A program made the translations under genes and the position numbers. Positions 1-8,079 of a DNA stretch of 15,621 bases are shown here, piece after piece. Origin of the DNA: Letharia columbiana (Eukaryota > Ascomycota > Lecanoromycetes > Lecanorales > Parmeliaceae); contig NW_023501191.1 in NCBI RefSeq assembly GCF_014066305.1, positions 1-15,621 of the forward strand, in the 5' to 3' direction. The notes beneath the pieces were generated by a model. The model was not told where the DNA came from and did not search any database. It was given only the letters and a program-made list of their open reading frames with translations. The first letter of the stretch is position 1. Each line of letters starts with the position of its first letter.

Positions 1-3000
1 TACTATATATATATATTATAAACTTCTTTAATAATAAGACTCTCGTTATAATAATCTTTATAGTTATATTACTAGACTATTAGGCTATAATCGCTACTAT
101 ACTACGTTATAAATATATTCCCTTAATAAAGTATAAGTAAATCGAGTTTAATTTAAATTTATAGACTTCTAAACGATTACGAAGAATTATACGCTTTATA
201 AAAGATAAAATATATATTTTTATATACTATTTTAATTTAGAAAGTATCGATTATCGATAAAGAATTCGTCTTAATTTTAAATTTACTTTATATTTAATAC
301 TATATAAGCTTTTATAATCTAGATTATTATATAAGCTTACGTAAATATTTAAATAATTAAAAATCTATTTATCTATTATTTTTAATAATATACTTAAGTA
401 TTTACGAAGACGTTATAATCTAATATTATTATAATATTTAACTCTCTCTTATAATCGAATTCGATTATATACTTATACTATTAAACGAGTTAATAAATAT
501 CGTAGACGAAGTATTATTTAAGCTTTTATTAATAAAATATTTCGAAGAACTATAAGATTAGAAGATAAAAAGGATTTCTAATACTTAGTCTATAAAAAAT
601 CTTATAATATAATATAAATAGTAGTTACGTATTTAGACGATCTTATTAAAGCTATTTATAGCCTCTACGAAGAAAAGATAATAAATATAAAAATACTTTA
701 GATATCTAGAGTGCTCGAAAGACTCGATTAAGTATTTAAAAGGAAATCTAGATATTATTATTATTATCTTTTTAGGAATAAAGCTTATATTTATTAACGC
801 TATATTATATCTTCTTATATAAGCTTAATCTCTATAAGAAAACGACGCTTTAATAGAACGATATTAAGTACTAGAGTTATAGTAAAATATAATTTTAAAT
901 AAATATAAAATCTTTAAATCTCTAACGTCTTTAAATAGTAATTAAAGATAAATCTTTAATTTATAGAAGATCTTTACTAAATAGTTATATTATTAATAAA
1001 CTATTATATCTATTTTAGAGATAATAAAAACGTAACTCGCTTCGAAATTCGATCTTCTATTATATATTAATATCTTAATATTATAGAATAAGATTTTAAT
1101 ATTTAAATTATTTATATACTTTTTATAGTTAAAGTTAATCTTTATTAAATTCTTCGTCTTTATTCTATTATATATATAGATCGTTCAAGTCATCGCTTAA
1201 GTTATTAATATATCTTATCGTTATTATATAGCTCTTAATCGAAATTTATATATTAGAAAAGACGAAGTCTTCTTTAAAGTCGCGAGCGATTAGACCCTTT
1301 ACGCCCGTTTATTTAATCTTCTTATAAGCGATATTTATACTAAGAGTAAATAATAGAATCGATATATATAAGACTAAGTACTCTTATTTTCTATACCCTC
1401 TATCTTCTAGAGTTAAACTTTATCGAATTTTTATATAACTATTTATTAATCGTTTAAGATATCGTAAAGAGTATATATATATCGAATTTTATTCTTTCGA
1501 GCGCTCTTAAATTCGCCGAAGATTTATTTTATAATTTTAAATATATTGCGAAGGAATTTTATCTAAATTTATAAATATGATTACGTATTTTTAATAGTAA
1601 TCGAAGAAGTCTTTAAGAAATTAATTAAAGTCTTAATTAAAATATAATAATAATACGAAATACAGATATCTTTTACGCAATTTCTAGGCGAGTAGATATA
1701 TATCTTATATAAGACTATACTTTTAATATAAAGCGAAGAAATCGTTTTTTTATAGAAGAATATTGTAACTTAGATTTAAATTTCTTTAATTTATACGCTT
1801 TCGATAAGGCTTCTAGTATATTCTATATATTATTTATATATATATTCTATAGTCTTAAAAAGTTATTTATATACCTCTATATTACCTTCGTCGATCTCTA
1901 AAATATTATTTTACTTATAATATATTTTAGATTTCTAATTAATAAGTAATTATTAATCTTTATTATTCTTTAATATCTATTAATAAACTTTCGTTATATT
2001 CTATATAGCTTTAGAAAGAGTATATATTATACCGCTTTCGTAAGTTATTAAGCTTTAAGTAAGATCTTTTAATATAAAGTTCTACGTCTCCTCTAGAAGC
2101 TTTTAATTTTCTATTAAACACGCTATTTCTTTTTTTATATTAGCTAATATAAAAGTAAGTTATTTTACTTAATCCTCTATATATCTAATATAAATTAAGT
2201 AATTCTTTATATTATTATAATAATCTTTAATATCGTTAATTATAATATCTAATTATTCGTCCGTTTAAATTTTATTAGATAATATTTGAGTTTAATTAAG
2301 CTAAGCTGGCGATTATAAAGCTAATAATTAATATATAAATATTATAAGCTAATTTATTAGACGCTTAAGATATATAATTAAAGTCGTTTCTAATTTAATA
2401 ATTTCTTTAATAGCTATAGTCCTATAATTCTTCTTCTTTCTACGAGATTTATTAGAGATTTTCTTCTTCTTCTACTTTTTAATTCGTTTATGTGATATAT
2501 TAGATAGCTCGCTTATACTACTAAGATTCTTAATTATAATATATATACGTAGATTTAAAAAATCGTTATTAGAAGTAGGATTATTCTTAAAAATAGAAGA
2601 TTTTTATCTTAATATTAATATTAATAAGTTAAATAATAAGAGTTTAGATATAGAGCGATTATATAATATAAGAGAATTATTAAATAGTATAAAAAAGTCG
2701 TTATTTAAGATCTTATTAATACTACTCTTATTATTATCGTTATTATTCTAATCTATAATCTTATCGCTACTAGATATATTATTCTTTCTCTTCTTATTAC
2801 TTATTCTCTTATTTAGACGCTTACGATCTTAATTATAATTTTATAAATCTTATAACTTCTTTTCCTTCGCTTATTTATTAATATTCTTCTTCTTCTTAAA
2901 AGTCTAAACTACTATATCTTAATTATTTATTATCTAAATCTATATATTCTTTTATATCTTATAATTATAATCTACTTTTATATTCTATATTAATTAATTA

Positions 3001-3981
3001 TATTTATAATTAAGATAATTTTTTTATACGATATTTAATACTCGCATAATTTTACTTAGTAATCTTTACGAACTTCTCTTATATTCTTTTCTTAAATCGT
3101 CTTATCGAGTTTACTTTATATCTCGCTTAATATTTAAAAATAATACTTATAATAAGAATCTTATTATTCTCTATTAATCGCTTTTCTACTATAAGACGCT
3201 AATCTAACTATTATCTATAATAATATTTTCTTAATATATATAATATAGAAAGTCGAAATTAGAGATTTAAAAGTTCTTTATTAATTAATTACTATTAATT
3301 CGATTTTATAGATTTTTTATTATTTACTTTTATTTATTTATATATAATCTTATAGTATTAGAATTATTTTATAAAAGTAAGTCGTATTACTATCTTTTCT
3401 CTCTAGCTAATAATATATATTTCTTCTCTTTACCCTTCCTCTTATATATAATTTAAAAACTCTTTCTTTCCTTTTAAAAGGCTTTTAAATAATAATATTT
3501 CTTTTCTTTTTACTTACGAAGGAAAGTAATTAAGCGTTATAAAATTATAAAATCTTTATTTTACTAGTAATATATTAGAGATTTCTTAAGATTAATTAAA
3601 AGTATAATAGATTATATTTTATATAAATAGAAAAGAAAAATAACGCGATAATACTCTAATATAATTTTAAGAGATTTATATATTATAAAGAATTATTAAC
3701 TTATTAATAGAGTAGAATTTTCTAATAAGATAAAGGCGACTTCGGACGATATAGGATCGTTTCTTCTAGATTAAAACTTCTTTATAAATCTTATATTTAA
3801 TATATAAGTATTAGAAATCTCTTTTTACTTAGTTATTACTTATTAAAAGATAGAAGATATATATAATAAAAGCTTAATAGATTTACTAACTAATTATTTA
3901 ATTTTATATATCTAAATAAGTAGTTACGCTAACGTCGTATAGAGTAACTTTATAATTAAATTACTATTTTATAATATCTAT
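1..3981. repeat. RIP-degraded AT-rich DNA, left flank
   Basis: This is about 4 kb of very AT-rich sequence with no intact gene. CpA and TpG are almost absent: I find none in bases 1-711 (first TpG at 712-713), against 22 CpG in the same stretch. Isolated survivors occur near 1189, 1548, 1577, 2119, 2285 and 2488. Loss of CpA/TpG with retention of CpG is the signature of fungal RIP acting on duplicated DNA, so this is probably one or more old transposon copies. Several frames can be read for hundreds of codons with only TAA or TAG stops, for example plus-strand frame 1 over 1-1930 and a Lys/Glu-rich minus-strand frame over roughly 1150-2640. Because TGA contains TpG, its absence proves nothing here, and the TAA/TAG density is no lower than expected at this composition. 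I therefore do not assign a relic gene or family. Confidence 0.85.
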
Positions 3982-4180
3982 TGCCTTCGGGCATTGATAC
4001 TTTTCGTTGGCCTTTTTGGCACCATTTTTTGTTGCGGCACCCGGGGTTCGACTCCCCATAGCTGGGTTCTTTGCCTTTGGGCATTTTTTGAAATCGTTGG
4101 CCTTCGGGCCCTTTTTCAACATTCGTGCCCTACGCTTTTTGTGCCCGTGAGCCATGCTTGTTGAACTCGTTAATTAGGTC
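3982..4180 (-). other. GC-rich 3' tail of the retroelement with hairpin repeats
   Basis: This is the segment between the pol stop at 4181-4183 and the AT-rich edge. If the 4181 stop is ignored, the pol frame runs on for 16 codons to a TAG at 4130-4132, which may be the original end of pol. The rest holds three short hairpins of the type GCC-TTCG-GGC: at about 3983, at about 4073 (with TTTG in the loop) and at about 4101. The last is GGCC-TTCG-GGCC. A 63-codon minus-strand reading frame starts with ATG at 4155 and ends at 3964; it is rich in Lys and Ala and repeats a short C/G-P-K-A motif that simply reflects the hairpin repeats. It has no recognisable domain and is probably not a gene. A polypurine tract for plus-strand priming should lie here, but none is clear; it may have been mutated. 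Confidence 0.6.
4043..4057 (+). other. tRNA T-arm-like hairpin with a B-box match
   Basis: The plus strand reads GGGG-TTCGACT-CCCC, a 4-bp stem around a 7-base loop that matches the TTCRANY pattern of tRNA T-loops. Bases 4045-4055 fit the RNA polymerase III B-box consensus GGTTCGANNCC exactly. An A-box-like string with one mismatch lies at 4008-4019 (TGGCCTTTTTGG), and a run of six T follows at 4084-4089. There is no matching acceptor stem, D-arm or anticodon arm, so this is not a tRNA gene. It could be a captured tRNA fragment, a tRNA-derived SINE-like piece, or coincidence. On the retroelement sense strand it is the complement of a tRNA 3' half. Confidence 0.45.
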
Positions 4181-6175
4181 TTACGCATTCTCCATGGCTT
4201 CTTCACTAAGCCATTCATCGTACTCCTTGGGATAACCTTCCCATCGGACAAGGTATTCCACCTTGCCCTTTCTTGTACGCTTTTTGCGTATGAATTCCAC
4301 CGGACACTCTTGGTCATCTTCCATTAGTTCAGGAATAGGATACTCAGGGATATCTGGATCTCCTGGCCTCCGTTTGTATGGTTCCAATAATGACATATGG
4401 AAAACAGGGTGGATTCGATAGGTGGGCGGCAGCCATAGCCGGTACGCTTGCGTTTCAATGCACTTCTGAATGCGAAACGGACCAATTAGCTTGTCAGAAA
4501 GCTTTTTGCTTGGTCTCTTTTGCTTCAAGTTCTTTGCAGAAAGCATGACAAGATCACCACGATCAAACCTTTGCGGTTTGTGATTCTTGTTGTAAGACTT
4601 CGACTGCATTTCCTGTACGCTCTGCCAGCGTCTCGCAAGCTCTTGTCGAATTGCATCGATTTCTTTGATGCGTTCTTTCGCTGCGGGTACTCCTCCCTCG
4701 GTGGCGCTGTCCTTAGCGGCCAACTCAAGTTCCGGCTGGTATCCGTACATGGCGAAGAATAGGCTGTAGCCGATTGTTTTGTGCTCGCTTCGGTAATACG
4801 CAAATTCTGCGATTGGCAGAAGCTCTGCCCAATCGTCTTGTCGCTCTGAACAGTACACTCTTAGATAATATTCCAGAGTCTGGTTTTGTCGCTCCGTCTG
4901 TTCGTCAGTTTGTGGATGAAAGGCAGTGCGTAGCCTACGTTTCACCTGCAACTGATAGCAGACTTCTGACCAAAACGCACTGGTGAAGACAGATCCCCGA
5001 TCTGTAACGATACCTTCTGGTGCTCCGTATCGGAGAATAATTTCCTTCATGAACAACTCCTCTAGTTGTATGGCATTGATTGTCTTGTTGGTGGGTATAT
5101 ACCTTGGCATTTTGGTATACCGGTCGACCACCACAAGGATCGAGTCGTAAACGCGCCCTTTGCGTTCGCTTGGAGGAAGGTCCGTGATGAAGTCCATTGT
5201 GATTTCCTTCCATGGTCTCGTTGGTAAAGGAAGCGTACCTAGTTCACCATAGGGACGGTGGCGTTTCACCTTCACACGCTGACAGATGTCGCATGTATCA
5301 ATATACTCCTTGACATCTGCGCGAATACTATCCCAGTAGTATTTTCTGCTCATCAGCTCGAATGTCTTGTCGACACCGAAATGCCCAGCCATGGGGTCGT
5401 CATGATGGCGTTTCAATAGCTCTTCTCGGACTGAGCCTTCCTCGGGGACGTATAATTTGTTATTGTATCTCAATAGCCCCTGGCTATCCCAAGTCCAATC
5501 ACCGGCGCTCCGCGTTCGCTTGCCCGGTACTTCCCCAGCTTTACGCTGTTTGACAAGAGCGTCCTCTTGTTGAAGTGCCTTTATGAGTTTATAAATGGGC
5601 TTACTACTTGCATTATATGCCGTTTCGCTAGTTGTCAGTACTTCGGTAACTAGACGTGGAACGAGCTGTTTGCAATTAGCAGTTCCAGCAACAGGGTCAA
5701 GTCGCTCATCGGCTGCGTTGCGAGTGTGTTGAGCAAGCGTCTCGCTTGAGCTCCCTCTTGTTGGAGGTTGAGGTTCCCTAAGCCTCGAAGGATGTACTGC
5801 ATTTAAGTGGGTTTCTTGCACTGCGGCAGTCATCAAATTCTTAAGCATTGCCTTTTTTGCAGATGCTTCTTCCCGAGGACCAGTATCTAAGGGACTCTTG
5901 TCCATGCTTAGGCTGCTCAATGCGACGGGGTACTCACTGTTGGGACCATGTTGCCCATGCGTGTAGCCCACGCTATCTCCATAAGCTGCCTTGATGGCAG
6001 CCAGAATGGGATTCGAAAGACTTCCAACTCTAGCCAGTTTCTGCTGCAACGTAGGGAGGAGCCTGTTGATCGATTCGTTTTCGCCTTTGTAATCTGGGCG
6101 TCTTGAAGGCGCATCGGCAGGGTTTGTCTTGCCTGGTCTGTGCGAAATCAAGAAATCGTATGGGGAGAGTTTCAT
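4181..6175 (-). CDS. Integrase-chromodomain portion of pol (open, but severed from upstream pol)
   Basis: This 664-codon open frame begins at an ATG that lies inside pol rather than at a true start. The same frame continues upstream without indel through two stops (6248, 6257) into RNase H. Residues 1-28 are the end of RNase H and the following spacer (HRPGKTNPADAPSRRPDY). Residues 30-230 are a linker. The integrase zinc-binding motif uses H258, H265, C295 and C298. The catalytic core has D328 (MDF), D392 (TDRG) and E428 (TER), giving the D-D-35-E spacing, so these catalytic residues are intact. A C-terminal DNA-binding region follows at about 535-600, and then a chromodomain at about 622-664 with W645, Y648 and W655 as likely aromatic cage residues. 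The integrase joins the cDNA copy to nuclear host DNA; chromodomains of this kind bind methylated H3K9 and steer insertion to heterochromatin. Residue 425 is Glu where the family normally has Gly (TDGQTER). The TAA at 4181 probably replaces CAA and trims the chromodomain end. A product would lack the protease needed to process it. Confidence 0.9.
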   Translation of the reverse strand: MKLSPYDFLISHRPGKTNPADAPSRRPDYKGENESINRLLPTLQQKLARVGSLSNPILAAIKAAYGDSVGYTHGQHGPNSEYPVALSSLSMDKSPLDTGPREEASAKKAMLKNLMTAAVQETHLNAVHPSRLREPQPPTRGSSSETLAQHTRNAADERLDPVAGTANCKQLVPRLVTEVLTTSETAYNASSKPIYKLIKALQQEDALVKQRKAGEVPGKRTRSAGDWTWDSQGLLRYNNKLYVPEEGSVREELLKRHHDDPMAGHFGVDKTFELMSRKYYWDSIRADVKEYIDTCDICQRVKVKRHRPYGELGTLPLPTRPWKEITMDFITDLPPSERKGRVYDSILVVVDRYTKMPRYIPTNKTINAIQLEELFMKEIILRYGAPEGIVTDRGSVFTSAFWSEVCYQLQVKRRLRTAFHPQTDEQTERQNQTLEYYLRVYCSERQDDWAELLPIAEFAYYRSEHKTIGYSLFFAMYGYQPELELAAKDSATEGGVPAAKERIKEIDAIRQELARRWQSVQEMQSKSYNKNHKPQRFDRGDLVMLSAKNLKQKRPSKKLSDKLIGPFRIQKCIETQAYRLWLPPTYRIHPVFHMSLLEPYKRRPGDPDIPEYPIPELMEDDQECPVEFIRKKRTRKGKVEYLVRWEGYPKEYDEWLSEEAMENA

Positions 6176-6440
6176 TGCCCAGCGGGCTTGCCTGCTCAGA
6201 TTATTGTGATCAGTAAGGACCTTAATGGGGTGGAAACTTCCCTTCAGCTAGTGGCGTCAGTGTTTGAATGCCACAACAATCGCGAGGAGTTCTTGATCAT
6301 GTGTTTTATAGTTGCACTCCGCGTCAATCATCTTTCTCGAATGGAAAGCGACTGGGTGCCACTGCCCATTCGTATGCAGCTGGGTTAGTATACCCGCCAC
6401 AGCGAACAACGAGGCATCGGTTTCGATCCGAATCGGAAGC
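6130..6440 (-). pseudogene. RNase H domain of pol, interrupted
   Basis: RNase H removes the RNA strand of the RNA:DNA hybrid during reverse transcription. The domain begins at PIRIETDAS and continues through SRKMIDAECNY, THDQELLAIVVAFKH and VLTDHNNL, all typical of Ty3/gypsy RNase H. Acidic residues that fit the active site are present: Asp at 6416-6418 (TDAS), Glu at 6290-6292 (DQEL) and Asp at 6209-6211 (TDHNN). Two stops nine bases apart break the frame: TGA at 6257-6259, where the family usually has Trp (FKHWRH), and TAG at 6248-6250. Both are one transition from a sense codon (TGG to TGA; TGG or CAG to TAG). There is no indel: the reading frame resumes directly into the integrase segment. 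Confidence 0.85.
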
Positions 6441-7611
6441 TGAGGGTCAAAATGCTTTAGAAGAGGCGCGGTCATGAAGGCGCCCTTTAGATCCTCAAAC
6501 GCACACTCTGCGGCCTCGGGCCATAGAAATGGTCCCGACTTGACACCTTTCTCGCTTCCCTTGAGGAGTCCTGTCAGAGAGCCTGCGATTTGAGAGTAGT
6601 GGTGAATGAATCTTCGGTAGAAATTCACAAACCCTAAGAAAACTTGTACATCATAATAGCCTTTTGGTTTTGGCCACTCTTGGATTGTGGCCACCCTGCG
6701 TTTGTCCATGGCAACACCAGTGGTAGACACCACAAAGCCGAGAAATTCCACTTCGGTGACGAAAAACTCGCATTTCTTCAGACTCACATAAAGGCTGTAC
6801 CGTCTGAGTCGATTGAGCACTTACTTCACGTGGTCTAGATGCTCCTCCTCCGTGTTGGAGTAGATAAGGATATTATTTAAATACACCACGTAAAATTAGT
6901 CGACTAGCCCAGCTAAGGCCTTATTAATGTAGGCTTGAAAGGTTGCTGGGGCGTTAGTTAAGCCGAATGGTATTATTAGATACTCAAAATGCCCGTAACG
7001 TGTGCGAAACGCTGTTTTCCACTCATCGCCTTTGCGAATTCGTATGCGGTGATAAGTATTCTTCAAATTAAAATTAGTGTATCGCTTAGAGCTATTTAGG
7101 CGGTTAAGCGTCTCGCTGATTAGGGGTAAGGAATGTCGATTTTTGACGGTTACCTTGTTTAGCCCACGATAATCGATATATAGACGCAGACCTCTATCCT
7201 TTTTTGGAACAAATAGGATCGGAGCTTCTATCGAACTCGTGGAGTGTCTAATCTAACCCTTCGCTAGGGCTTCGTCGAGATAGGTTCTTAGTGCCGCTAA
7301 CTCCACGTTGGATAAATTATATAGCGGGCCAAATGGTGGCTCCGCCGTAGTTTCGATAGCATGGTCGCGACCCTCATGCGATGATAGTCGACTTGCTTCT
7401 TTCGATGAGAACACATCTTCGTACTCTTTCAACTCATCAGGAAGTTTGGGGATGACTTCTGCGCTACCTACATGAATACCCTGTGTTCCGGGCGCGTTAG
7501 TTTCACGTTCCCCATTTGCGGCCACTGTTCCGGCCACAACTAATGCATAGACAGTCTTATACCCCTCCAAGGCGTCCGCGAATTGTTGCGGCGCCAGGAT
7601 CTCGAGCGACT
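6441..7611 (-). pseudogene. Reverse transcriptase domain of pol, catalytically dead
   Basis: RT copies element RNA into cDNA in cytoplasmic particles. The frame contains family landmarks in order: AEPPFGPLYNLS near 7336, [10 protein letters not shown] near 7215, the DYRGLN motif near 7170, the motif A region near 7067, [14 protein letters not shown] near 7010, [12 protein letters not shown] near 6955, the YxDD position at 6872-6883, and the thumb/connection segment FLGFVNFYRRFI near 6630. The catalytic residues are changed: motif A reads FNL instead of FDL (7067-7069), and YLDD reads YLNN (6872-6877). In-frame stops are TAG at 7253-7255 (a Trp position in the family), TAA at 6896-6898 (a Gln position) and TAA at 6821-6823. 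All fit C:G to T:A transitions. Damage is concentrated at 6821-7260; downstream, 6257-6820 is stop-free for 187 codons. Confidence 0.92.
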
Positions 7612-8079
7612 GCTTTTCGACGCCGAAACGCCAGGTTCGATCTTCCATGTCCATCTTGATCCGCTCATCGGTCAAGGCCGGAAGACCTAAAACCATCGAG
7701 GGACCTTCCTTGTCGATGAAATAGAAACATGTTCGCAGCGCTTGGTGCGCTTCCAACTATCTTGCAGGCGATAGGTAACCGAGTAGACACCATAGCAATA
7801 TGCTGATTTTCCATCCATCCATACAGGTTTTAGCAAGGGACCATCAATCTTTGTCAGATTTTGCTCGACCGCAAAACGCTGGCTTACCACATTCACTTCT
7901 GCGCCATTATCGAAATGGATTTCGACGGGAGTCCATGACTCGTCCTAACCATTTAAAAGTACTCTTCCTTCGTAGATCAACGATGAGACGGACACTACTC
8001 CTGTTTTTGCCCTCGTCATTGCGGAGTCTTCGATAAGGGTTTCTCTTTTCCCGCCGAGTCGACTGCGTAAAGCTTGTGG
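7612..8079 (-). pseudogene. Aspartic protease domain of pol, frameshifted
   Basis: The retropepsin-type protease would cleave the Gag and Gag-Pol precursors inside particles. The pol frame opens after a TGA at 8080-8082 and overlaps the 3' end of gag. It reads through EIHFDNGAEVNVVSQRF (active-site region at about 7890-7920). The active-site triad is D-N-G rather than the usual D-S/T-G. A TAG at 7945-7947 lies just upstream of the active site. At about 7727, within a short T run on the sense strand, the frame shifts by one base. The protein resumes in the next frame as FYFIDKEGPSMVLGLPALTD, where the LGLPAL string resembles the conserved second retropepsin motif (hydrophobic-hydrophobic-G). 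The shift fits loss of one base in the run. Boundaries are approximate. Confidence 0.8.

Noticed and set aside
1..3981. A Starship captain (DUF3435) or another named transposase relic in the left flank
   Set aside because: Parts of several frames look protein-like, but no family motif can be recognised, and stop density is not lower than chance at this composition.
4034..4070. A tRNA gene on the plus strand
   Set aside because: Only a T-arm and B box are present; no acceptor stem, D-arm or anticodon arm can be formed with the upstream sequence.
3964..4155. A 63-codon minus-strand ATG frame in the 3' tail
   Set aside because: It is Lys/Ala-rich, built from hairpin repeats and a tRNA-like segment, ends in AT-rich DNA, and has no recognisable domain.
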